Source of the DNA: Clostridiaceae bacterium
Lineage (GTDB): Bacteria; Bacillota; Clostridia; Oscillospirales; Acutalibacteraceae
NCBI GenBank assembly: GCA_016292785.1
Contig: JAEDFL010000018.1
Location: 1 to 34,937 of the forward strand
DNA length: 34,937 nt
Direction of reading: 5' to 3'
Shown: positions 1 to 6,050 of the stretch, in pieces
How positions within the stretch are numbered: position 1 is the first letter of the stretch
Layout of the letters: each line of letters opens with the position of its first letter
The notes under the pieces: model-generated
Told to the model about the DNA's origin: nothing
What the model saw: the letters and a program-made list of their open reading frames with translations, nothing else
Database searches by the model: none
Made by a program: the position numbers and the translations under genes

Positions 1-107
1 TAACGCCGAACGAAAATTCACATTATTTTAATTTTATTTTGACACGGGAGATTTATCAAAGCGATTGTAATGAGAGGTTATCAAACGAAAACACCGCTGT
101 CTGAGGT

Positions 108-365
108 GATAATAGACTTTAGATATTAGACCTTAGACTTTAGACCATATCATTTTAAAATTTGATGGAAATTTTCAAATACCTTGCAACAAAAGGAGAC
201 TGAATTGGTTTCTGAAAACTTTAAATTTTCCACGTCTAACGTCTACCGTCTAAAATCTAACGTCTAAAAAATCGCCTCCCCTTGCAGCAAAGGGAGGCTG
301 AAACGGTTTCTGCAAAATTTTATTTTTAATCGTCTGAAATCTAACATCCAACGTCTAAAGTCTCA
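108..365 (-). repeat. Modular intergenic repeat element, left copy
   Basis: Non-coding stretch after spoIIIAH. It carries three short arrays with a 7-base period (unit TTAGACG and variants) at about 113-147, 235-266 and 330-362, the first in opposite orientation to the other two. It also has a GC-rich hairpin (274-298) and a segment (about 181-238) matching, as reverse complement, the unit at 5641-5698. Read on the minus strand the order is array, hairpin, array, unit, AT-rich segment, inverted array, which is the order of the right-hand copy read on the plus strand. I see no ORF or transposase, so this looks like a non-autonomous dispersed repeat. Bases 1-107 hold nothing I recognise. Confidence 0.7.
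266..298 (-). terminator. Intrinsic terminator downstream of spoIIIAH, inside the repeat
   Basis: On the minus strand a 10-base-pair stem (GCCTCCCTTT with AAGGGGAGGC, one G-T pair, loop GCTGC) is followed by GA and six T residues (266-271). It lies about 95 bases past the spoIIIAH stop and is the first plausible stop signal for the spoIIIA transcript. It belongs to the repeat element; the same hairpin recurs at 5581-5612 on the other strand. Confidence 0.65.
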
Positions 366-390
366 TGTGTAGTCGTATGAGCTTATCGCT

Positions 391-927
391 TTATTTTTTC
401 AGCTCAACTATTGTAATATTCTTCGCAGGGATATTCGCCTGACTGATAACAAGATCCTTGATTTGCAGGGAAACATTGTCGGTCAGCACTCCCTTGCCCA
501 CGATAACCTGACACACATCGCCGTCGATTATCACAACGCAGTCGCTTGAAATTTTCGCTGTTATAAGGTTTTCGAGATCGGCTTCGCTTTTTATCGCTTT
601 TGAAAGCTCCGACAAAGCCTCTGCCGCTTCCTCTGCGGCTTCGGAGTCTGACTGAGCGTCTTTTATGACTGCGTTGAGAGCTTCCTTTGCCTCGTCATGT
701 GCGGCCTCACGCTTGACCTTGAAGCCTGCCATTGTCTCCGACGATGCCGTTGTTGCCGAAACATATTGAGCGTCACCGAGGTTTTCCGCCTGTCGGTTGA
801 CCGTGGTTTGGTTCGTGTCGATTACGGACTTAACTCCCGGACGTGAGAAATACCAGTTGACAAAGACCGCCGCTCCGAGCGTCAGCACAAGGGCGATTGA
901 AACAAGCTGTTTCCTTTTAATTATCAT
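391..927 (-). CDS. spoIIIAH: Stage III sporulation protein AH
   Basis: SpoIIIAH is the mother-cell half of the SpoIIIAH-SpoIIQ channel spanning the two membranes around the engulfed forespore. The protein (178 aa from the ATG) has a basic N-terminus, a single transmembrane segment at about residues 8-25, a long Ala/Glu-rich probably helical stretch (about 60-110), and a C-terminal alpha/beta domain resembling the YscJ/FliF ring-building fold of the family. It is last in the operon, 14 bases after spoIIIAG. Start: GGAGG (940-944) lies 12 bases from this ATG and only 3 from an upstream in-frame GTG at 936; I chose the ATG, but the GTG is possible. Function is family knowledge; identity rests on the N-terminal pattern, domain layout and operon position. 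Confidence 0.93.
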   Translation of the reverse strand: MIIKRKQLVSIALVLTLGAAVFVNWYFSRPGVKSVIDTNQTTVNRQAENLGDAQYVSATTASSETMAGFKVKREAAHDEAKEALNAVIKDAQSDSEAAEEAAEALSELSKAIKSEADLENLITAKISSDCVVIIDGDVCQVIVGKGVLTDNVSLQIKDLVISQANIPAKNITIVELKK

Positions 928-950
928 AACTATCACTAACCTCCGATATA

Positions 951-1478
951 TTATTCTGCGGCTGATTTAATTTTTGCAATGCTGATGCGGTTTGTGCTTA
1001 TGCCGAGCACGGCAGACACCGAGGAAACAATTTCTTGTCTGACCTTTGCGGAGTCCGCACCCTCGCAGACGATCGCCACGCCCCTGATTTCAGGTTCGAT
1101 CACCTTTAAAAGCAGTCCCGATTCATTGTCGTCCGAGTCTATGACTATGTACTCTCGCTCCCTTGAACCGTCGTTGCTTTTCTCCTTGACGGCATAGACA
1201 TTTTCGTCACCCGAAGCAAGCGTTACCATAACCTGTGTGCGGCCTGCTCCGTCTATTGCGGAGACTATCGAGGTCAGACGTTTTTCGATATCCTCCTCAT
1301 AACTGTCACGGATATCTGTCACGGATTTTTCCGAGGCTTTTTCTTCGGTTTTGTTTTTCGGCGGCATAAGCTCCGAAAGCGTCAGCAAAAAAATTCCTGC
1401 GAGCCCCACACAGATTATTATTGCAAGCTTTTTGTCACGCTTGATTTTTTCAAGAATTTTTTCGACCGTTTGCTTCAT
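951..1478 (-). CDS. spoIIIAG: Stage III sporulation protein AG
   Basis: SpoIIIAG forms a large secretion-type ring in the mother-cell membrane as part of the SpoIIIA-SpoIIQ feeding channel. The 175-aa protein has a basic cytoplasmic tip (KKIKRDKK-like, residues 8-18), one transmembrane segment at about 18-36, and an extracytoplasmic ring-building domain with the family's long beta insertion (about 75-125). The start codon overlaps the spoIIIAF stop by four bases (ATGA), indicating translational coupling, and GAGGTG sits about 5 bases upstream. It is followed closely by spoIIIAH. Length and layout are normal for the family. Confidence 0.94.
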   Translation of the reverse strand: MKQTVEKILEKIKRDKKLAIIICVGLAGIFLLTLSELMPPKNKTEEKASEKSVTDIRDSYEEDIEKRLTSIVSAIDGAGRTQVMVTLASGDENVYAVKEKSNDGSREREYIVIDSDDNESGLLLKVIEPEIRGVAIVCEGADSAKVRQEIVSSVSAVLGISTNRISIAKIKSAAE

Positions 1479-1939
1479 TCTTTCACCTCGATTTTAACTT
1501 CGATACCGAGACGTGCTTTCAGGTTTTTCTCTGCATTTTCAAAGTAATTTTTATATTCTTTTTCAGCTTTTACCGAAACGTTTTCTATCTTCATTTCATT
1601 TCCGTTTTCTATATTGATACTTATGCTGATATCGGCGTTTTTTATTCCGCATTCAATGAGAATATCGGATATTTTTTCTTTAGTCATATCCTGCAGATAT
1701 TCCGCCGTTTCGTTTCCGTCTGCTTTTGATGACTGTGTTTTGGGGATTTCAATTCCGTTGATCAGCTTCATCGGATCGGCTCCTTTCAGAAAAGGGCTGA
1801 GAATGGCGCACATGAGGAACAGCGACACCGCCGCCCTGACGAGCTTTTCCGTTGAGCCGCCCGGAGTTACGGAAAGAATTATCGCTCCGACTATTGCCGA
1901 GATCGTTACTGCATATGCCCATTGTCTGATTTCCGTCAT
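1475..1939 (-). CDS. spoIIIAF: Stage III sporulation protein AF
   Basis: 154-aa membrane protein of the SpoIIIA complex. Two hydrophobic segments (about 10-26 and 33-50) separated by a short loop with PGGSTEK are typical of SpoIIIAF, followed by a soluble domain (about 75-154) of the ring-building type also found in AG and AH. It lies one base after spoIIIAE and overlaps spoIIIAG. An AAAGGCGGG ribosome binding site precedes the ATG by 5 bases. Its role is structural, within the mother-cell-side channel; the exact function in the complex is less well defined than for AG and AH. Confidence 0.92.
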   Translation of the reverse strand: MTEIRQWAYAVTISAIVGAIILSVTPGGSTEKLVRAAVSLFLMCAILSPFLKGADPMKLINGIEIPKTQSSKADGNETAEYLQDMTKEKISDILIECGIKNADISISINIENGNEMKIENVSVKAEKEYKNYFENAEKNLKARLGIEVKIEVKE

Positions 1940-1940
1940 T

Positions 1941-3050
1941 TTATCCCGCCTTTATCACAAGAATGAGTGCCGTTGAGATAATAAAGAGAACGGCATTGAA
2001 AAGCAAAACTACGTTCAGCAGGGTTATTGATGAGGCGAGAGCCTTCAGAAGCTCGGCGATGCCCTGCTGATTGAAAAGCTCACCTATCGCCGCCGAAAGC
2101 TTCAGCGCAAAAATCCAGAAAAGAAGCTGTATGCAAGAGGGCAAATTGATAAGCGCAACCGCCGCAATTCCGAAAATACCTACCGTGCTTTTGACGAGGA
2201 CAAGACTGCCGATAATTCCCGAATACGCTTCGCTAAGAGCGCCGCCGACAACAGGCACGGCGGAGCTGATAACCAGCTTGATTCCCTTTGAAGCTACCGT
2301 GTCTGCGGCATTGGCAAGCGCACCCTTGATGCCGAGGAAAGCTACAAAAAGAGTTGAAACAAAGGTCAGAACGGCTGTAACGGTCTTTTTTATCAGCGAG
2401 GTAATTCCGCCGAGCTTGAAGGACGGCATAACCGATCCCGTGATATCGAGAGCCATGACCGCTCCTACAATCGGAACTATGTAACCGTTTGACATTCCCG
2501 AAATGATCTGCGCCCCCGTGAACGCTATCGACTGAAAGCTCATTGCAAGCGTAGGATTTCCCGTTGCGGTTATTACTGCGGCAAGCACGGGAATGAGCGC
2601 AAGCATCAGCTTTTCACTTACGGCGACAGAAGAAATTGCCGAGGCTATCGAGGTTGAAAGAGGAGATATAACAGATATAACGCACATCAGAGCTCCGACT
2701 ATTCCGACGGTGTTTTTAATCCTGATATCATCGGGGGCGAAGCACTCGAAAATCGCTATGATAATCACAACGGCAATCAGCCTGACGGCAGATTTGGTCG
2801 GAGCTTCTATACTACCTGTTATCAGCTTTTTTGTAAGGCTCCAGATCTTCTGCGGAGTGACGCTGAACATTGAATCAAAGTCGGCGGAATCCGCTCCGAT
2901 ATCCCTGAGAAATTCCTGAGTCTGAGAGTCAAGACTGTCGTAGATTTTCTTTATGTCGTCGGCATAGGACGCCGCTCCTGCCGAGACCGTAAAAATAAAA
3001 AACACAGTAAGAACAGAAATAATAATTCCCGAAAATTTAATGAGCTTCAT
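1941..3050 (-). CDS. spoIIIAE: Stage III sporulation protein AE
   Basis: Polytopic membrane protein of the SpoIIIA complex, 369 aa from the chosen ATG. The N-terminus (MKLIKF, hydrophobic stretch to about residue 26, then SAGAASYA) looks like a cleavable signal peptide, as known for SpoIIIAE. A soluble region (about 28-75) is followed by some seven hydrophobic segments to the C-terminus. The frame is open 11 codons further upstream, but that extension lies inside spoIIIAD; the ATG at 3050 leaves a one-base gap to the spoIIIAD stop and yields the signal peptide. The family is related to permeases and is proposed to form the membrane conduit of the channel. Confidence 0.93.
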   Translation of the reverse strand: MKLIKFSGIIISVLTVFFIFTVSAGAASYADDIKKIYDSLDSQTQEFLRDIGADSADFDSMFSVTPQKIWSLTKKLITGSIEAPTKSAVRLIAVVIIIAIFECFAPDDIRIKNTVGIVGALMCVISVISPLSTSIASAISSVAVSEKLMLALIPVLAAVITATGNPTLAMSFQSIAFTGAQIISGMSNGYIVPIVGAVMALDITGSVMPSFKLGGITSLIKKTVTAVLTFVSTLFVAFLGIKGALANAADTVASKGIKLVISSAVPVVGGALSEAYSGIIGSLVLVKSTVGIFGIAAVALINLPSCIQLLFWIFALKLSAAIGELFNQQGIAELLKALASSITLLNVVLLFNAVLFIISTALILVIKAG

Positions 3051-3051
3051 A

Positions 3052-3441
3052 TTATTCAAGCAGCCCCTTTGCCAGCTCGGCAAGAGTTTTTATCAGCGAA
3101 AGGCACATCGCAAGAATGACCGACTTTCCGACAAGCTCAACGACGGTTGCAAGAGCGGAATTGGAGCTGTCGGAGCAGATGTCGGAGCCGATTTTTGTGA
3201 TAACCGCAATGCCGAGAATTTTTACAAGCAGGCTCAGATAACCCTCGCTTATCAGCTCTGTTTCAGCCAACAGCCCGTCCGTTTCGATGAAAATATTTTT
3301 CAGATATTCAACCGCAAAAAAAGCAAGAACGGTTATTCCCGCAAGCTGAACGAAAACCGCAAGCTCGGGCTTAGACTGCCTGACCGTAACGGTCAGCACG
3401 GCGCATATTATGCCTGCCAGCGCAAATTTTATTATTTCCAT
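3052..3441 (-). CDS. spoIIIAD: Stage III sporulation protein AD
   Basis: 129-aa integral membrane protein with hydrophobic segments at roughly residues 3-20, 27-45, 68-85 and 100-120, the usual SpoIIIAD length and profile. Its N-terminus (MEIIKFALAGI) resembles that of SpoIIIAC, with which it is thought to share ancestry. One base separates it from spoIIIAE and one from spoIIIAC. The ribosome binding site is weak (GGAA), so it probably depends on coupling to spoIIIAC. Essential for sporulation in Bacillus; the molecular role is not settled. Confidence 0.93.
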   Translation of the reverse strand: MEIIKFALAGIICAVLTVTVRQSKPELAVFVQLAGITVLAFFAVEYLKNIFIETDGLLAETELISEGYLSLLVKILGIAVITKIGSDICSDSSNSALATVVELVGKSVILAMCLSLIKTLAELAKGLLE

Positions 3442-3442
3442 A

Positions 3443-3631
3443 TCACATTCCGAATACGGAGGAAGCCGAGGAATAAAGCTCCTTCAGCTCGGGTATCAGC
3501 ATGGCAACAACGGCGATCAGCCCTGCAAGGACAACGAGCATTGCATATTCGTCACGCCCCGAACGGCTTAGTATTTGCTGAAGAACGGCAACGATGATAC
3601 CGACCGCCGCAATTTTGATTACCAGTTCCAT
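3443..3631 (-). CDS. spoIIIAC: Stage III sporulation protein AC
   Basis: Very small membrane protein, 62 aa, with two transmembrane segments (about 4-20 and 29-48) joined by a short polar turn containing RSGRDEYA, the most conserved part of the family. Its size fits SpoIIIAC. AGGAG lies 6 bases before the ATG. It sits between spoIIIAB and spoIIIAD in the standard gene order. Part of the mother-cell SpoIIIA complex. Confidence 0.93.
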   Translation of the reverse strand: MELVIKIAAVGIIVAVLQQILSRSGRDEYAMLVVLAGLIAVVAMLIPELKELYSSASSVFGM

Positions 3632-3640
3632 ATTCCGCTC

Positions 3641-4141
3641 CTAAAATAAAATTATAATTATTCCTATGCCCGAAAGCATACCGAGACCGCATGCGAGGGA
3701 AGCGTACTGCTCACGCTTTTTTCTTGCCGCCAAAAGCCGCTCACGTGTAAGCTCCGTGTGGTAACGGCAGTTTGCAATCTGACCTTCCGAGTCGCTTTTG
3801 CCAAGGTTTTCTCCGAACGAGTAAAGAATACAGGCGTCCTCTCCGCCGATGCGGTCGGAAACGGACAGCGATTCCGACCAAGCTTTATTTATATCCTCGC
3901 CTTTTTCAAAAAAGGAAAGACATATCGGAAGAAAGTCAAGCTCTTTAAGCTCTTCCTTTTCCGCAAGGGCTTTAATCAAATCGCAGGTAGGACGGCTGAG
4001 ATAGCTGATCTCGGTTTCAATCATTCCGAACATCAAAAGCATTTTTTCGAGGATCTGAACTCTCCTGCCGAGCCTGAAGGCAATGTACTGTCCCGTCAAA
4101 GCGCAGGCAAGCCCCATTACAATAAGTGATATGATTTTCAT
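3641..4141 (-). CDS. spoIIIAB: Stage III sporulation protein AB
   Basis: 166-aa protein with a hydrophobic segment at each end (about 3-20 and 148-165) and a central, largely helical cytoplasmic domain, the layout of SpoIIIAB, which resembles GspF-type platform proteins of type II secretion and pilus systems. It probably works with the SpoIIIAA ATPase encoded just upstream. AAAGG lies 8 bases before the ATG at 4141; a GTG three codons further upstream overlaps the ribosome binding site, so I rejected it. Gap to spoIIIAA is 12 bases. Confidence 0.92.
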   Translation of the reverse strand: MKIISLIVMGLACALTGQYIAFRLGRRVQILEKMLLMFGMIETEISYLSRPTCDLIKALAEKEELKELDFLPICLSFFEKGEDINKAWSESLSVSDRIGGEDACILYSFGENLGKSDSEGQIANCRYHTELTRERLLAARKKREQYASLACGLGMLSGIGIIIILF

Positions 4142-4153
4142 ATTTTGCACCTT

Positions 4154-5065
4154 TCAATTTCTGTTTATCAATATCCTTTTTATGCCGAAATTTTTCTCGT
4201 TCAGAACCACGCAGGCTTCTGCCGCACCTGCATCGCTGAGCAGGGCGAACTGCGGTCTGCGTTTCAGCTCTGTCAGATCGGAGCAGTGCATTGTCACTAT
4301 GAATTTCACTCCGCTGTTGACAAGTGAGCAAAGCTCCTGCGCCTCGCAGAGAGTACCTATTTCATCGCAGATTATCACGTTGGGCGACAGGGTGCGGACA
4401 GCAATGCCGATGCCCTGAGCCTTTGGATAATTTTTGAGAATATCGGTATTGAAGCCGAGATCACCGCCGCTTAGCTCAGAACGTTCGTCGATCACGGCAA
4501 CCTTTTTCATTCCCTCGTCGGAAATCAGACGGCTGAGATCACGCAGAACTGTCGTTTTGCCCGACATCGGCGGACCGCATATCACCGTGTTCGGTATTCT
4601 GCTGTAAAAAAGACGGTTGTATATAGGCTGAGCACAGCCTCGGTATTCGGCAGGCACTCGTATGTTAATTCCCTCAATATTTCTGACAGATGTGATTTTT
4701 CCGTCCCTGACGACCGCCGTGCCGTAAACTCCGATTCTACAGCCACCCTCAAGGGTGATAAAACCCTCGGCAATGTTTTCGGTCAGACTGTGGACTGAGT
4801 AATTGCACATCTTCATAAAAATATCCTCGATCTCCTGCCTTGACAGCGTAAAAAGTCCCTCGGAATAGAAGCCCGTCAGACGTCCCGATGAGGTCAGAAA
4901 CTCCGTTCTGTCGGAAAAGATCAGGACGGCGGCTCTGTCGGCTCTGAGCCTGATTTCACAAAGCCCGTCAATGTCCTTTTCGGCAAGAGAGGAGAACACA
5001 GGGGGAAGATATCTCAAAAGAAAGCTGAAATTTTCTTTCTTGCTTCGCCTCATATGCACCACCAT
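4154..5065 (-). CDS. spoIIIAA: Stage III sporulation protein AA, secretion-type ATPase
   Basis: First gene of the spoIIIA operon, encoding the presumed energy source of the channel. The 303-aa protein has an N-terminal domain (about 10-150) and a RecA-like ATPase core with Walker A GPPMSGKT (164-171) and Walker B VIICDEIG (230-237), related to the PilT/VirB11 group. Start: two candidates, ATG at 5065 and ATG at 5053 (residue 5); neither has a strong ribosome binding site, so the N-terminus is uncertain. In Bacillus the operon is transcribed by sigma-E; I could not identify a convincing sigma-E promoter in the roughly 80 bases upstream. Confidence 0.93.
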   Translation of the reverse strand: MVVHMRRSKKENFSFLLRYLPPVFSSLAEKDIDGLCEIRLRADRAAVLIFSDRTEFLTSSGRLTGFYSEGLFTLSRQEIEDIFMKMCNYSVHSLTENIAEGFITLEGGCRIGVYGTAVVRDGKITSVRNIEGINIRVPAEYRGCAQPIYNRLFYSRIPNTVICGPPMSGKTTVLRDLSRLISDEGMKKVAVIDERSELSGGDLGFNTDILKNYPKAQGIGIAVRTLSPNVIICDEIGTLCEAQELCSLVNSGVKFIVTMHCSDLTELKRRPQFALLSDAGAAEACVVLNEKNFGIKRILINRN

Positions 5066-5142
5066 TTATTTCTTATGACTTCTTGTCCCGAAATAGAACA
5101 TACATAATGAAAGTTTAACGATTAACTTGCGATGAATTTTTG

Positions 5143-5171
5143 TTGAAAATCATTTTTGGGTATGATATAAT
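5143..5171 (+). promoter_or_regulatory. Sigma-A-type promoter for the structured RNA / xre
   Basis: TTGAAA (5143-5148), a 17-base spacer, then TATAAT (5166-5171), preceded by TG as in extended -10 promoters. The predicted start, about 7 bases downstream, falls at 5178, the first base of the long stem described next. Confidence 0.8.
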
Positions 5172-5177
5172 TACAAT

Positions 5178-5344
5178 GCCAAGCAAGTTAATATCTTTAT
5201 CCTTTAGCGTCGTATGCATTTTTACATTCGGTAAAAATGCACACTCGTTTAATCTTTGCATACTTCGTTTAAAGTATAAAGATTACTTGCTTGGCGGCTA
5301 TGAGCTGTGCGTTTTTCTGCACGGCTTTATGCCGTGCATTTTTT
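5178..5344 (+). ncRNA. Structured leader or small RNA upstream of xre
   Basis: Candidate RNA element, not matched to any family I know. Seen in sequence: GCCAAGCAAGT (5178-5188) pairs perfectly with 5285-5295, continued by ATCTTTAT (5193-5200) with 5276-5283, giving 19 pairs closing the element. Inside is an 11-pair hairpin, TGCATTTTTAC (5215-5225) with 5231-5241. A competing hairpin pairs 5250-5257 with 5278-5285 and 5260-5263 with 5274-5277, excluding the inner half of the closing stem. The element is followed by GCTGTGC (5304-5310), which can pair with 5319-5325 and so compete with the terminator at 5318-5344. It could be a cis-acting attenuator of xre or an independent small RNA of about 167 bases. 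I see no coding signal; an open frame here is hydrophobic and unlike any protein family. Confidence 0.6.
5318..5344 (+). terminator. Intrinsic terminator at the end of the structured RNA
   Basis: Perfect 8-pair stem TGCACGGC / GCCGTGCA with loop TTTAT, followed directly by six T residues and, after one G, four more. It ends 8 bases before the ribosome binding site of xre, so transcription of xre from the upstream promoter must read through it. Confidence 0.8.
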
Positions 5345-5363
5345 GTTTTACGGGGGTTTTATA

Positions 5364-5555
5364 ATGAGCTTTTCGGAGAATTTCAAAACAGCAAGGAAAA
5401 AGAAAAAACTTACACAAAATCAGGTCGCCGAGGCGTTGAACATTGACCGTTCCGCCGTTGCACACTATGAAAACGGCACGGCGATGCCGCACGCAAAGAA
5501 CATTCAAAAAATCTGTGATATTTTGGATATCCCGATTGAGAAGCTGTTTGAATGA
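5364..5555 (+). CDS. Small Xre/Cro-C1-type HTH regulator
   Basis: 63-aa DNA-binding protein consisting of little more than one HTH_3 domain. The frame MSFSENFKTARKKKKLTQ leads into helix 2 (QNQVAEALN) and recognition helix 3 (DRSAVAHYENG), ending IPIEKLFE as in many stand-alone Cro/C1 proteins. GGGGG (5352-5356) lies 7 bases before the ATG; the frame stays open upstream through the terminator hairpin, which I exclude for that reason. There is no effector domain. It is divergent from spoIIIAA and lies behind the structured leader. Target unknown; autoregulation or control of the neighbouring spoIIIA operon are both only guesses. Confidence 0.85.
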   Translation: MSFSENFKTARKKKKLTQNQVAEALNIDRSAVAHYENGTAMPHAKNIQKICDILDIPIEKLFE

Positions 5556-5564
5556 ATCAGATTG

Positions 5565-5978
5565 TATTTTGCAGATTTCTGTCTCCTCTTGTGCAAGGGG
5601 AGGCGATTTTTTAGACGTTAGATTTTAGACGGTAGACTTTAGACGTGGAAAATTTAAAGTTTGCAGAAACCAATTCAGTCCCCCCCTGTTGCAAGGTAGC
5701 CGAAAGGTTTGATAAAACCTTGCAAGGCTTCCCCTTGAGGGGAAGCTCCGCCGTAGGCGGTGATGAGGTGGAAAGTTAGACCTTAGATTTTAGACGTTAG
5801 ACGTTAGACGTGGAAAATTCAAAGTTTGCAGAAACCAATTCAGTCCCCCCTGTTGCAAGATAGCCGAAAGGTTTGATAAAACCTTGCAAGGCTTCCCCTT
5901 GAGGTGAAGCCTTGCATAATTTCATCAAATTATATTTTTTCATCTTCAAAATCTAACATCTACAATCTAAAGTCTAAT
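5565..5978 (+). repeat. Modular intergenic repeat element, right copy with internal duplication
   Basis: Fills the gap between xre and the DUF1015 gene. Order: GC hairpin (5581-5604), 7-base-period array (about 5612-5646), a 100-base unit (5641-5740), a second array (about 5776-5810), a near-identical 99-base unit (5806-5904), an AT-rich segment, and an inverted array (about 5946-5976). The two units differ by one extra C and a few substitutions and lie 165 bases apart, so the copy contains a tandem duplication. Bases 5580-5698 match 181-298 in inverted orientation. Each unit also contains CCTTGCAAGG-like sequence that can fold back on itself. No ORF is present. Confidence 0.75.
5581..5612 (+). 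terminator. Intrinsic terminator of xre, within the repeat
   Basis: Ten-pair stem GTCTCCTCTT / AAGGGGAGGC with two G-T pairs and loop GTGC, then GA and six T residues (5607-5612). It starts 25 bases past the xre stop. It is the counterpart of the hairpin at 266-298. Confidence 0.7.
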
Positions 5979-5979
5979 C

Positions 5980-6013
5980 AAGCCACCGCTTGTCCGAGAG
6001 CAAGCGGTGGCTT
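5980..6013. terminator. Strong hairpin, probable terminator of the DUF1015 gene
   Basis: Perfect 13-pair stem AAGCCACCGCTTG / CAAGCGGTGGCTT with an 8-base loop, 38 bases downstream of the DUF1015 stop on the minus strand. Neither side has a good T run, so efficiency is uncertain. Confidence 0.5.
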
Positions 6014-6050
6014 TAGTTGTTGTTATACAGTTAATTCAAATCAAAAAATC

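Noticed and set aside
112..362. CRISPR array or telomere-like repeat
   Set aside because: The repeats are 7 bases long, directly adjacent and only four to five units long, with no spacers and no cas genes.
5066..5142. Sigma-E promoter for the spoIIIA operon
   Set aside because: Expected from Bacillus, but I could not find a pair of boxes with convincing spacing; leaving it unannotated is safer.
5140..5364. Open frame of 74 codons on the plus strand across the structured leader
   Set aside because: It begins upstream of the predicted transcription start, has no ribosome binding site, is composed of hydrophobic and Cys-rich stretches generated by the hairpins, and runs through the terminator.
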